Shown: positions 1 through 7,676 of the stretch, in pieces
How positions within the stretch are numbered: position 1 is the stretch's first letter
How the letters are laid out: each line of letters starts with the position of its first letter
NCBI GenBank assembly: GCA_035653595.1
Contig: DASRBO010000131.1
Location: 1 to 20,780, forward strand
DNA: 20,780 nt
Source of the DNA: DASRBO01 sp035653595
Lineage (GTDB): Bacteria; Actinomycetota; Acidimicrobiia; Acidimicrobiales; JAJPHE01
Direction of reading: 5' to 3'
The notes under the pieces: generated by a model
Seen by the model: only the letters and a program-made list of their open reading frames with translations
Databases searched by the model: none
Told to the model about the DNA's origin: nothing
Translations under genes and position numbers: made by a program

Positions 1-1
1 G

Positions 2-424
2 GCCATGGCGTTCCACCGCGTGCCCCACCTCCCCTTCTCCTCGGCGCTGGCGCGCGATCTCGAGCCCAACAGCATCGTGGTGCGCATCCAGCCCGACGAG
101 GGCGTGACCATGTCCTTCGGGGCCAAGGTCCCCGGCTCCCAGTTCCGGGTCCGCTCGGTGGCGATGGACTTCTCGTACGGCGCGGCGTTTCTCGAGCAGT
201 CCCCCGACGCCTACGAGCGGCTGCTGCTCGACGCCATGGTCGGGGATCCGACGCTGTTCATCCGCACCGACGAGGTCGAGCAGTCCTGGCGCATCGTGGC
301 CCCGGTGATGGAGGCGTGGGCCGACGACGCCACCCCGCTGGTGCGCTACTCCGCCGGCAGCTGGGGACCCCGCGAGGCGGACCGGCTCATCGAGGCCAGC
401 GGGCGGCGCTGGCGGCGCCCCTGA
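2..424 (+). CDS. zwf: Glucose-6-phosphate dehydrogenase, C-terminal part (5' end outside window)
   Basis: This is the last 140 or so residues of a glucose-6-phosphate dehydrogenase, which oxidises glucose-6-phosphate to 6-phosphoglucono-lactone in the cytoplasm and makes NADPH. Visible family features are the segment LVRIQPDEGV-like 'VVRIQPDEGVTMSFGAK', the 'DAYERLLLDAMVGDPTLFIR' block (shown here as YERLLLDAMVGDPTLF), and the end 'YSAGSWGPREADRLI', all typical of the C-terminal domain of the enzyme. The reading frame is open to the left edge, so the ATG at position 5 is internal and the true start lies upstream. The stop TGA at 422-424 is overlapped by or lies just before the opcA start, as expected for the actinobacterial zwf-opcA-pgl operon. 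The catalytic and coenzyme-binding N-terminal half is not in the window, so NADP versus NAD or F420 preference cannot be read here; the family assignment itself is firm. Confidence 0.95.
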   Translation, partial: AMAFHRVPHLPFSSALARDLEPNSIVVRIQPDEGVTMSFGAKVPGSQFRVRSVAMDFSYGAAFLEQSPDAYERLLLDAMVGDPTLFIRTDEVEQSWRIVAPVMEAWADDATPLVRYSAGSWGPREADRLIEASGRRWRRP

Positions 425-429
425 CCACC

Positions 430-1395
430 GTGTCCCAGGCGACCGCCGACACCGTGACGGCCCGGTGGGAGTCGGAGGCCACCACCCTGGCCGAGGTCCT
501 GGCCCAGGCCGACACCATGCGGATCGAGGCCGAGCGCACCGGCATCCGGGCGGCCGTGGTCAACCTGGTGGTGGTCTGCGGACGCTCCCTCAGCCCGGAC
601 ACCCGCTCGGTGCTGGCCCGCCTGGGCGCCTACCACCCCGGTCGCATCGTCATCGTCAACCTCGGCCCGGACGGTCCCGACGGGCTGGGGGCGGCGGTGG
701 AGCTGCACTGCGCCGCCAACGGTGAGCGCTGTCTGTGGTGGGAGATCATCGAGCTGTCGCCGAGGGGGATGGTGGCCGAGCACGTCGACTCGGTCGTCGA
801 GCCCCTGCTGATCCACGACATGCACGTGGTCGTTTGGTACCGGCACCTGCTCCCTGCGGTGGCCGAGGTGCTCAACTCGGCCGAACTGGTGGTGGTGGAC
901 GGGGCCGACCCCGAGCTCGACCCGACCGCCACCGCCGCCTCGCTGTCGGCCCTGATCCGGTTCCGACCGGTGGCCGACCTGGCCTGGATCCGCACCGAGC
1001 CCCTGCGCCAGGCCCTGGCCCTGCTGGTGCAGCGGGCGGGCGAGGGCCTGATCGCCTCCGCCGACCTCGAGGCCTCGGTGGAGGGACCCGGCTGGGAGGC
1101 CTGGCTGCAGGCGGGCTGGCTGGCCGAGCGGCTGGGAGCAGGACACCCGGCGTTGCGGGTGTCCGTGGCGGCGGGGACCGAGCTCGAGGTGCACCTGGCC
1201 GCCGGGGCCGGCCGGGCCGTGGCCAGCCTGGCGACGGGCGCCGGCGCCCAGGCGTCGCTGAACGGGACCTCGGTGCGGGTGGCAGGCGCCACCGACACCC
1301 TGGCCCTGGTGGGAACGGTGCTGAGCCGGGCCGGGCGCGACTTGCGCTATGAAGCGGCGGTGCACGCCGCTGCCCGACTGCAGGCCCCCAGTTGA
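430..1395 (+). CDS. opcA: Glucose-6-phosphate dehydrogenase assembly protein OpcA
   Basis: OpcA homologue of about 321 residues. In cyanobacteria and actinobacteria OpcA binds glucose-6-phosphate dehydrogenase and supports its assembly or activation. The sequence has the family pattern 'RAAVVNLVVVCG' (residues about 38-49), 'HPGRIVIVNLGPDG', 'LLIHDMHVVVWYRHLLP' and 'LVVVDGADPEL', with a more variable C-terminal half. It sits between zwf and pgl, which is the strongest support. The frame stays open into zwf, so the start is chosen from context: GTG at 430 lies 5 bp past the zwf stop, while a CTG at 421 overlaps that stop as CTGA. No good Shine-Dalgarno precedes either, which suggests translational coupling. 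The stop TGA at 1393-1395 overlaps the TTG start of pgl. Family assignment is confident; the exact start is not. Confidence 0.88.
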   Translation: MSQATADTVTARWESEATTLAEVLAQADTMRIEAERTGIRAAVVNLVVVCGRSLSPDTRSVLARLGAYHPGRIVIVNLGPDGPDGLGAAVELHCAANGERCLWWEIIELSPRGMVAEHVDSVVEPLLIHDMHVVVWYRHLLPAVAEVLNSAELVVVDGADPELDPTATAASLSALIRFRPVADLAWIRTEPLRQALALLVQRAGEGLIASADLEASVEGPGWEAWLQAGWLAERLGAGHPALRVSVAAGTELEVHLAAGAGRAVASLATGAGAQASLNGTSVRVAGATDTLALVGTVLSRAGRDLRYEAAVHAAARLQAPS

Positions 1396-2057
1396 ACGGC
1401 GATCTGGTCGTGACCGACGACGTGCCCGGTCAGTTCGTCGAGCTGGTCCTCGACGCCTACGCCAGCCGGCCCCGCGACAACTTCGCCATGGCCCTGTCCG
1501 GCGGCGACACCGCCCGGGCCTGCTACGAGCGCCTGGCCGCCGACGGGGCCGAGCCCATCGACTGGTGGAAGGTCGACTTCTACTGGGGTGACGAGCGTTG
1601 CGTTCCCCCCGACCATCCCGACTCCAACCAGCTGCTCGGCCGGCGGGCCCTGCTGGAGCGGGTAGGGGCGGCCAACTCGGTCCATCCCATGCGCTGCGAG
1701 GACGGGGCCGCCAGCTACCAGCTCGCCGTTGGCGACCTCGGCTTCTTCGACCTGGTGCACCTGGGCCTCGGCCCCGACGGCCACACCGCCTCCCTGTTCG
1801 ACGGCTCCCCCGCCCTCGACGCCGAGCCGGGCCAGCTGGTCGCCATGAGCGAGGACCCCAGCGGCCGCAACCCCCATCCCCGCATGACCCTCACCCTGTC
1901 TGGCATCTCCCGCTCGAGGCTGGTGGTCTTCACGGTCGTGGGCGAGGCCAAGGCCGCCGCCCTGCGGGCCGTCTACCAGGGCGAGGATCTGCCGGCGGCC
2001 CGGATCAGCGCCGAGCGGGTGGTCTGGCTGGCCGACCCGGCCGCTTCACCCCGGTAG
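1392..2057 (+). CDS. pgl: 6-phosphogluconolactonase
   Basis: Hydrolyses 6-phosphoglucono-delta-lactone, the product of the upstream zwf enzyme, to 6-phosphogluconate. The 221-residue protein carries the lactonase/glucosamine-6-phosphate isomerase fold motifs: 'FAMALSGGDTARACYERL' near residues 29-46, 'VDFYWGDERCVPPDHPDSN' near 61-79 and 'HLGLGPDGHTASLF' near 123-136. Length is slightly short for the family (usually about 230-260). The start is TTG at 1392, overlapping the opcA stop as TTGA, a 4-bp overlap that implies translational coupling. It ends in TAG at 2055-2057, followed by 29 bp before fbiC. Position behind zwf and opcA supports the pentose phosphate role over a glucosamine-6-phosphate deaminase role. 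Confidence 0.93.
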   Translation: MNGDLVVTDDVPGQFVELVLDAYASRPRDNFAMALSGGDTARACYERLAADGAEPIDWWKVDFYWGDERCVPPDHPDSNQLLGRRALLERVGAANSVHPMRCEDGAASYQLAVGDLGFFDLVHLGLGPDGHTASLFDGSPALDAEPGQLVAMSEDPSGRNPHPRMTLTLSGISRSRLVVFTVVGEAKAAALRAVYQGEDLPAARISAERVVWLADPAASPR

Positions 2058-2074
2058 CACCCGGTATCGGGGCA

Positions 2075-2080
2075 TAAGGT
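2075..2080 (+). promoter_or_regulatory. Probable -10 element (TAAGGT) giving a leaderless fbiC transcript
   Basis: TAAGGT lies exactly 6 bases before the ATG of fbiC, at -12 to -7 if the A of ATG is +1. This fits the TANNNT -10 hexamer and spacing known for leaderless actinobacterial transcripts. The intervening bases GAGGCG contain GAGG, but only 2 bases from ATG, too close for normal Shine-Dalgarno use. No convincing -35 is visible. It would separate fbiC from the pentose phosphate operon. Confidence 0.5.
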
Positions 2081-2086
2081 GAGGCG

Positions 2087-4375
2087 ATGTACGCAGACCT
2101 GAGCGGGCAGTCGGCCTCGGAGGTGATGCGGGAGGCGGCAAGGGTGCGCGACGCCGCCTTCGGCACCCGGATCACCTTCTCCCCCAAGGTCTTCATACCG
2201 CTCACCCGCCTGTGCCGCGACCGGTGCGGCTACTGCACCTTCGCCACCGCCCCGGCCCGTCTGCCGGCGCCGTACCTCTCCATCGAGGAGGTCCTCGACA
2301 TCGCCCGGGGGGGTGCCGCCGTGGGCTGCCACGAGGCCCTCTTCACCCTGGGGGAGCGCCCCGAGCTGCGCTATCCGGCGGCGGCCGAGTGGCTGGCGGC
2401 CAACGGCTACGGCTCCACCGTCGAGTACCTCGTGGCCGCCTGCCGGGCGGTGCTCGAGGAGACCGGGCTGCTCCCCCATGCCAACGCCGGCGCCCTGTAC
2501 CGCGACGAGCTGGCGACCCTGCGGCCGGTGGCACCGTCGCAGGGGATGATGCTGGAGACCCTCGCCTCGCTCGACTGCCACCGGGGCTCGCCGGACAAGG
2601 AGCCGGAGCGCCGGTTGGCCACGCTGGAGGCGGCCGGGGAGCTCGCCATCCCGTTCACCACCGGAATCCTGGTGGGGATCGGCGAGACCAGGGAGGACCG
2701 CCTGGCCGCCCTCGAGGCGATAGCGGCATCCCACCGGCGCCACGGCCACGTCCAGGAGGTGATCGTCCAGAACTTCCTCCCCAAGCCGGGCACGGCCATG
2801 CACGGCGCCGCTCCCTGCCCCACCGACGAGTACCTCTGGAGCGTCGCCGCCGCCCGGCTGGTCCTGCCCCCCGACATCCACCTGCAGGCGCCCCCCAACC
2901 TGTCCGACGACTTCGGCGCCCTGCTTGACGCCGGCATCGACGACTGGGGCGGCGTCTCCCCCGTCACCCCCGACCACGTCAACCCCGAACGGGCCTGGCC
3001 CGCCCTGCGCACCCTGGCCGGGGTGACCGAGTCGGCCGGGCACAGCCTCGCCCCCCGCCTCACCGTCTACCCCCGCTACGTGGCCGAGGCCGGGCGCTGG
3101 ATCGATTCCGGCCTGCACTTCGCCGTCATGGACCGGGCCGACGCCGAGGGCCTGGGCCGCGATCACCACTGGTGCTCCGGCGGGGACGTCGAGCCTCCCG
3201 TCCTCGTGGGAGCGGGCGCCGCCAACCCTGATGGCGGGGTCGCCCCCCGCCACCGCCGCCCGGGCCTGGGGCCGGTGGGCGAGGTGCTGGCCGGGGTGAT
3301 GGCCGGTGGCGAGGTCGGCGAGGACGAGATCGTCACCCTCTTCTCCGCCCGCGGTCCTGAGGTGGGCGAGGTGGCGGCCGTGGCCGACCATCTGCGACGC
3401 GAGACGGTCGGCGAGGCGGTGACCTGGGTCGCCAACCGCAACATCAACTACACCAATGTCTGCACCTTCAAGTGCCGCTTCTGCGCCTTCTCCAAGGGCC
3501 CCCTGTCGCTCAACCTGCGGGGGGCCCCGTACCTGCTCACGCTGGACGACATCACCGCCCGGGTAGCCGAGGCGGAAGCGGCCGGGGCCACCGAGGTGTG
3601 CCTGCAGGGCGGCATCCACCCCAGCTTCGACGGCGACTACTACCTCGAGGTCATCAAGGCGGTGCGGGCGGCCTCCGAGCGCATCCACATCCACGGCTTC
3701 ACCGCCCTGGAGGTCACCGAGGGGGCGCGCCGGCTCGGAGAGCCGCTGGCTACCTACCTGCGCCGGCTCATGGACGCCGGGCTCAAGACCCTGCCAGGAA
3801 CGGCGGCCGAAATCCTCGACGACGAGGTGCGGGCGGTGCTGTGCCCGGACAAGGTGGACTCCGAGGAGTGGCTGGAGGCCCACCGCTGCGCCCACCAGGT
3901 GGGGCTGCGGTCCAACATCACCATCATGTTCGGCTCCATCGAAGCCCCCCGCAGCTGGGCCCGCCACATGGTGCGCACCCGGTCACTGCAGAAGGAGACG
4001 GGTGGCTTCACCGAGTTCGTGCCGCTGCCGTTCGTGCACATGGCCGCCCCCATCTACCTTCAGCGCCGCTCCCGCCGGGGACCGACCTTCCGCGAGGCGC
4101 TGCTCATGCACGCCGTGGGCCGCATCGCATACCACGGCTGGGTCCCGAGCATCCAGGCCAGCTGGGTCAAGATGGGCCTGGCCGGCGCCGCCCAGTGTCT
4201 GCAGGCGGGGGCCAACGACCTCGGCGGCACCCTGATGGACGAGAACATCTCCCGCGCCGCCGGCGCCACCCACGGGCAGGCCATGGACGAGGCCGGCTTC
4301 CGGGCCGTGGTGGAGCCGCTGGGGCGCCCGCTGGAGCAGCGCACCACCCTCTACGGCCGGGTGGCGACGGCTTAG
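2087..4375 (+). CDS. fbiC: Bifunctional FO synthase (CofG + CofH fusion), coenzyme F420 biosynthesis
   Basis: A 762-residue fusion of two radical SAM enzymes that together make FO (7,8-didemethyl-8-hydroxy-5-deazariboflavin), the chromophore of coenzyme F420, from tyrosine and 5-amino-6-ribitylamino-uracil. The N-terminal CofG-like half has the iron-sulfur motif CRDRCGYC (C43, C47, C50) and the C-terminal CofH-like half has CTFKCRFC (C459, C463, C466), both CxxxCxxC. Further family segments include 'LFTLGERPE', 'QNFLPKPGT', 'CLQGGIHP' and a DENISRAAGA motif near the C-terminus. The fused form is typical of actinobacteria, while archaea keep two proteins. The ATG has a TAAGGT -10 candidate 6 bases upstream, so a leaderless mRNA is likely. 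A LOG-family gene begins 2 bases after the stop. Neither half shows a broken motif, so it should be functional. Confidence 0.97.
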   Translation: MYADLSGQSASEVMREAARVRDAAFGTRITFSPKVFIPLTRLCRDRCGYCTFATAPARLPAPYLSIEEVLDIARGGAAVGCHEALFTLGERPELRYPAAAEWLAANGYGSTVEYLVAACRAVLEETGLLPHANAGALYRDELATLRPVAPSQGMMLETLASLDCHRGSPDKEPERRLATLEAAGELAIPFTTGILVGIGETREDRLAALEAIAASHRRHGHVQEVIVQNFLPKPGTAMHGAAPCPTDEYLWSVAAARLVLPPDIHLQAPPNLSDDFGALLDAGIDDWGGVSPVTPDHVNPERAWPALRTLAGVTESAGHSLAPRLTVYPRYVAEAGRWIDSGLHFAVMDRADAEGLGRDHHWCSGGDVEPPVLVGAGAANPDGGVAPRHRRPGLGPVGEVLAGVMAGGEVGEDEIVTLFSARGPEVGEVAAVADHLRRETVGEAVTWVANRNINYTNVCTFKCRFCAFSKGPLSLNLRGAPYLLTLDDITARVAEAEAAGATEVCLQGGIHPSFDGDYYLEVIKAVRAASERIHIHGFTALEVTEGARRLGEPLATYLRRLMDAGLKTLPGTAAEILDDEVRAVLCPDKVDSEEWLEAHRCAHQVGLRSNITIMFGSIEAPRSWARHMVRTRSLQKETGGFTEFVPLPFVHMAAPIYLQRRSRRGPTFREALLMHAVGRIAYHGWVPSIQASWVKMGLAGAAQCLQAGANDLGGTLMDENISRAAGATHGQAMDEAGFRAVVEPLGRPLEQRTTLYGRVATA

Positions 4376-4377
4376 AG

Positions 4378-5454
4378 GTGCCGGGCCAGGACGACGAGAT
4401 CAGCCGGCTCATAGTCGCCCTGCTTGACCGGGCCGACTGCCGGGCCAACCGCGACCAGCTGGTCGAGATCCTCTCCACCGTGGTGCGCCTGGCCGGCAGC
4501 TCCGCCGACCGGCTCGATCTCAAGATCACCAATGCAACCCTCAGGGAGATGGTCGACGCCTTCGAGGTCTTCGCCCCCTACCGCGACGTTCCCAAGGTGA
4601 CCATCTTCGGCTCGTCGCGCACCCAGCCCGACGCACCCGTCTACGCCCAGGCCCGCCAGGCCGCCCGCGAGCTGGCCGAGGCGGGGTGGATGGTGGTCAC
4701 CGGGGCCGGCCCCGGCATCATGGCCGCCGGTCAGGAGGGGGCCGGGCCGGGCCGCTCGTTCGGGGTGAACATCCGGCTCCCGTTCGAGCAGGGGGCCAAC
4801 GCCTTCATCGCCTCGGACCCCAAGCTGGTGGAGATGAAGTACTTCTTCACCCGCAAGCTCATGCTGATGAAGGAGTCAGACGGCTTCATCGTCCTGCCCG
4901 GGGGCTTCGGCACCCTCGACGAGGCCTTCGAGCTGTTGACCCTGCTCCAGACGGGCAAGGCCGAGCCCGCCCCCATGGTGCTGCTGGACGTGCCCGAGGA
5001 CTCCTACTGGGGCGGATGGGAGACCTTCATAAGGGACCAGGTGGCGACCAGGGCGCTGATATCGCAGGAGGACCTGGACCTGTTCCGGGTGACCGACAGC
5101 GCCCAGGCGGCCACCGCCGAGCTGCTCGGCTTCTACCGCAACTACCACTCCTGCCGCTGGGTCGGCGAGGTGCTCGTCCTGCGCATGCGCCAGCTCCCCC
5201 CGCCCGAGGCGCTGGAGAGGATCCGCGCCGACTTCGCCGACCTGGTGTCATCGGGCACCATCTCGCCCAGCGACCCCCTGCCGGCCGAGGTGCGCGGCCG
5301 CGACCACCTCGAGCTGGCCCGGCTGACCCTGCGCTTCAACGGCCGCAGCCTGGGACGGCTGCGGCTGTTGATCGACGCCCTCAATCAGGCTCCGATTGAC
5401 CGTCCGGTCCCAGCATCTCCACCGCCCGCTCCACCGCCCGTCGCGCCCGGGTGA
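4378..5454 (+). CDS. LOG-family (TIGR00730-like) Rossmann-fold protein, possible nucleotide phosphoribohydrolase
   Basis: About 358 residues with a central lysine-decarboxylase-like/LOG domain. Visible motifs are 'VTIFGSSRTQPD', 'MVVTGAGPGIMAAGQEGA' and the diagnostic PGGFGTLDE (residues 174-182), plus 'KYFFTRKLMLMKESDGF' before it. Characterised LOG proteins cleave cytokinin or other nucleoside 5'-monophosphates to base and ribose-5-phosphate; the bacterial substrate here is unknown. Two extra regions flank the domain: an N-terminal helical segment (about 70 residues) and a C-terminal region of about 110 residues, so it is the longer LOG type rather than the 190-residue one. Start is taken as GTG 4378, 2 bp after the fbiC stop, with no separate Shine-Dalgarno, suggesting coupling. 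The last 24 residues are Pro/Ala-rich and lie antisense to the end of the convergent small gene. A role tied to F420 is possible only by proximity. Confidence 0.85.
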   Translation: MPGQDDEISRLIVALLDRADCRANRDQLVEILSTVVRLAGSSADRLDLKITNATLREMVDAFEVFAPYRDVPKVTIFGSSRTQPDAPVYAQARQAARELAEAGWMVVTGAGPGIMAAGQEGAGPGRSFGVNIRLPFEQGANAFIASDPKLVEMKYFFTRKLMLMKESDGFIVLPGGFGTLDEAFELLTLLQTGKAEPAPMVLLDVPEDSYWGGWETFIRDQVATRALISQEDLDLFRVTDSAQAATAELLGFYRNYHSCRWVGEVLVLRMRQLPPPEALERIRADFADLVSSGTISPSDPLPAEVRGRDHLELARLTLRFNGRSLGRLRLLIDALNQAPIDRPVPASPPPAPPPVAPG

Positions 5455-5599
5455 TCCGGCGCTCCTCGGCCAGGGCGGCCCGGAGGCCGTCGGGATCGTC
5501 CTGGTCGGACGGGGCGGTACGCAGCCTGTCGATGGCCAGATCGGCCAGCTCCTCGGCGATGCCGGCCAGCCTCTCCCTGACGTCGTCGGTACCGGCCAT
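5381..5599 (-). CDS. Small helical protein of unknown function, coupled to glcF
   Basis: A 72-residue protein, charged and predicted helical, beginning MAGTDDVRERLAGIAEELAD and containing 'LRAALAEERRITRARRAVERAVEML'. The heptad-like Leu/Ile/Ala spacing suggests a helical hairpin or coiled coil. No enzyme motif, signal peptide or membrane segment is visible, and I do not recognise a named family. Its ATG (5599-5597) shares a base with the glcF stop as TGATG, so it is very likely translated together with the glycolate oxidase subunits. It overlaps the convergent LOG gene by 74 bp (5381-5454). The tight coupling and coding-like composition favour a real gene. A longer in-frame start inside glcF is possible but would need a large overlap. 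Confidence 0.65.
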   Translation of the reverse strand: MAGTDDVRERLAGIAEELADLAIDRLRTAPSDQDDPDGLRAALAEERRITRARRAVERAVEMLGPDGQSEPD

Positions 5600-6756
5600 C
5601 ACCCGCCCCTCCCGTCCGCCGCCCTCATGGCGGCATCGATGACCTCCACCGGGTGGCGTACCGTCACCCCGGCGGCGGACAGGTGCATGGCACATCCGGG
5701 GTTCGCCGACACCACCACGTCGGCGCCGCTGCGGGCGATGGCCTCCAGCTTGCGGGAGCGGATGGCCGCCGCCGTCTCCGGGTGCAGGCCGGCATAGGCG
5801 CCCCCGGCTCCGCAGCACAGTCCGTCGTCGTCCAGCTCGACCACCTCGGCGTAGGGCGCCAGGACCCGGCGCACGGCCAGGTGCGAACGCTGGACGTGGC
5901 GCAGGTGGCAGGGATCCTGCACCGCCACCCGGACCCGGACCTCCCCTGCCGCCGGCAGGGACCGCTCAGCCAGCCACTCCCCCACATCCTTCACCCGGGC
6001 GGCGAAGGCCTCACCTGGGGGACCGAGCCAGGCGCCGTAGTCCTTCATGGCCGCCCCGCAGCCGGCCGAGTCGACCACCACGGCGCCGGTGCCGGGCAGG
6101 GCGGCGACCACCCGGCCAGCCTGGGCGGTGGCGAGGTCGTGCAGCCCGGCATGGGCGGCCAGGGCGCCGCAGCAGCCGGCCTCGGCCGGTGAGAGGGCAA
6201 CCCCGGCGCCGGTGGCGGTCATGACCCGGACGGCGGCGGCGTGGACCGGGCGCATCCAGGCGTCCATGACGCAGCCGGTGAACAGCACCACGTCCGAGCC
6301 GGTCGGCTGCAACGGGGCCGGTCGGAGCGGCAGGCGGGGCAGGCCCAGCCGCCGGGGAACCAGCCCGAGGCGCTGGGCGACCGCCAGGGCGGTGGTGGCC
6401 GCCATCAACAGGCGGTGACGGCCCAGGAGGCGGTAGCCGGCCCTCCTCCAGGCCGGCTGGTACCGCCCGACCTCGGCCAGCGAGCGTCGGGTCCCCTCCA
6501 TCAGCCGGCCGAAGGGGACCGATGACGGGCAGGCCGCCTCGCAGCCCCGGCACATCACGCAGGCGTCCATGAACCCGATGAAGCTGTCGTCGGCCGCCGC
6601 CCCCGCCTGCACCGCCCGCATGGCGGCGATGCGGCCCCGGGGCGAGGCTGACTCCTCCCCGCTCACCCGGTAGGTGGGACAGTGAGGCAGGCACAAACCG
6701 CACGCGACGCAGGTGGCCAGGTCGGCGTCGGCCACGTAGGGCAACGGCGATCTCAT
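5599..6756 (-). CDS. glcF: Glycolate oxidase iron-sulfur subunit
   Basis: Electron-transfer subunit of the GlcDEF glycolate dehydrogenase complex, which oxidises glycolate to glyoxylate and passes electrons on, probably to quinone at the membrane. The 385-residue protein has two 4Fe-4S ferredoxin motifs near the N-terminus, CVACGLCLPHC (C16, C19, C22, C26) and CVMCRGCEAAC (C66, C69, C72, C76). They are followed by two CCG (cysteine-rich) domains showing 'FTGCVMD...GCCGAL' and 'DPCHLRH...LCCGAGG'. Length is close to the E. coli GlcF (about 407). The ATG at 6756 overlaps the glcE stop as ATGA, and the TGA at 5601-5599 overlaps the next small gene. The same fold occurs in lactate and glycerol-3-phosphate dehydrogenase subunits, but the GlcD/GlcE neighbours favour glycolate. 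Confidence 0.92.
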   Translation of the reverse strand: MRSPLPYVADADLATCVACGLCLPHCPTYRVSGEESASPRGRIAAMRAVQAGAAADDSFIGFMDACVMCRGCEAACPSSVPFGRLMEGTRRSLAEVGRYQPAWRRAGYRLLGRHRLLMAATTALAVAQRLGLVPRRLGLPRLPLRPAPLQPTGSDVVLFTGCVMDAWMRPVHAAAVRVMTATGAGVALSPAEAGCCGALAAHAGLHDLATAQAGRVVAALPGTGAVVVDSAGCGAAMKDYGAWLGPPGEAFAARVKDVGEWLAERSLPAAGEVRVRVAVQDPCHLRHVQRSHLAVRRVLAPYAEVVELDDDGLCCGAGGAYAGLHPETAAAIRSRKLEAIARSGADVVVSANPGCAMHLSAAGVTVRHPVEVIDAAMRAADGRGG

Positions 6757-7676
6757 GGCCGGCGGCCCGGGTTGAGCCTGCCCCCGGGGTCGAAGCGGGC
6801 CTTGAGACGGGCCGCTATCGCCGCCGCCGCCGGGTCGGGCCCTGGCGGGGCCGGGGCCGGCGCCGCCTCCGGGCCCAGGTGCACCACGCCCACCCCCACC
6901 TCGACGACGAAGCTGCCTGGGCCGAGGCCGGCGGCCCAGCCCAGGGCGGCCGACGGGGCGAGGGAGACCCGCCCGGCGGCTGGCAGGGGCGGCGGCCCGG
7001 CCACCTCGGCGAAGCCGGGGAGGCGACCGGCCTGGTCGGCGACGTCGGCCGGATGCCCCTCCAGCAGGACCCAGGTCCGGGCCCCGTCCCACAGCACGGT
7101 CGAGGGCCGGTAGAGCGAGTCGAAGGTCTGCTGGGGATCGCCCCCGCCGGCCAGCCACCGGCGGGCGGCGGGGCGGGGGTGGGTCCGGAGCACCACCTCG
7201 GCCAGGAACCCGAGGGTGCCGAGCGAGCCGGTGAGCAGGCGGCCCATGTCGAACCCGCTCACGTTCTTGACCACCGGGGCGCCCCCCTTGAGCAGCTCGC
7301 CGGCGGCCGAGACGAAGCGGACCTCGAGAACGCAGTCGCGCACCGGCCCCCACCGCAGCCGGCGGGGGCCGCTGCGCCCGACCGACAGCACCCCGCCGAC
7401 GGTGGCCCGCCGGGGATCGGGCGGATCGAGCGGCACGAACTGACCGGCCGATCCCAGGGCGTCGTCCAGCTCGGCCACCGTGGTTCCGGCTCGCACCCGC
7501 ACGATCATCTCTGCCGGCAGGTGGGAGACCACCCCGGTGGGAGCCCTGACCACCCTGGCGCTCCCGTCGACGGGTCCCCCGACGTCCCACTGGGTCATCC
7601 CCCCGGCCACCGTCACCGGGCCGTCCGGGCCCACCTCGGCCCGGAAGCGCTCGAGCACGTCGGGGGCGGCCCTCAC
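6753..7676 (-). CDS. glcE: Glycolate oxidase FAD-binding subunit GlcE
   Basis: FAD-binding (PCMH-type) subunit of glycolate oxidase, about 307 residues, shorter than GlcD. The FAD-domain blocks are visible: 'VTVAGGMTQWDVGGP' near the N-terminus, 'LDPPDPRRATVGGVLSVGRSGPRRLRWGPVRD' region around residues 95-125 (key elements ATVGGVLSVGRSGPRRLRWG), and 'VKNVSGFDMGRLLTGSLGTL'. The C-terminus ends with 'RFDPGGRLNPGR', the usual closing motif of this flavoprotein group. The start is GTG 7676, overlapping the glcD stop as GTGA, and the stop overlaps the glcF ATG, so the three subunits are translationally chained. Compared with E. coli GlcE (about 350) it is a little short, mainly in the C-terminal half. 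Gene order D-E-F is the canonical one. Confidence 0.88.
   Translation of the reverse strand: MRAAPDVLERFRAEVGPDGPVTVAGGMTQWDVGGPVDGSARVVRAPTGVVSHLPAEMIVRVRAGTTVAELDDALGSAGQFVPLDPPDPRRATVGGVLSVGRSGPRRLRWGPVRDCVLEVRFVSAAGELLKGGAPVVKNVSGFDMGRLLTGSLGTLGFLAEVVLRTHPRPAARRWLAGGGDPQQTFDSLYRPSTVLWDGARTWVLLEGHPADVADQAGRLPGFAEVAGPPPLPAAGRVSLAPSAALGWAAGLGPGSFVVEVGVGVVHLGPEAAPAPAPPGPDPAAAAIAARLKARFDPGGRLNPGRRP

Noticed and set aside
346..1365. Long minus-strand open frame opposite opcA
   Set aside because: Low-complexity Gly/Arg/His/Gln-rich translation, a shadow of the high-GC coding strand; opcA matches its family.
1973..3967. 664-codon minus-strand open frame opposite fbiC
   Set aside because: Gly/Val/Ala-rich shadow; the opposite strand has both radical SAM motifs intact.
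3472..4377. Upstream extension of the LOG reading frame inside fbiC
   Set aside because: Extension is a frame-shifted shadow of CofH; the LOG N-terminus is reasonable from GTG 4378.
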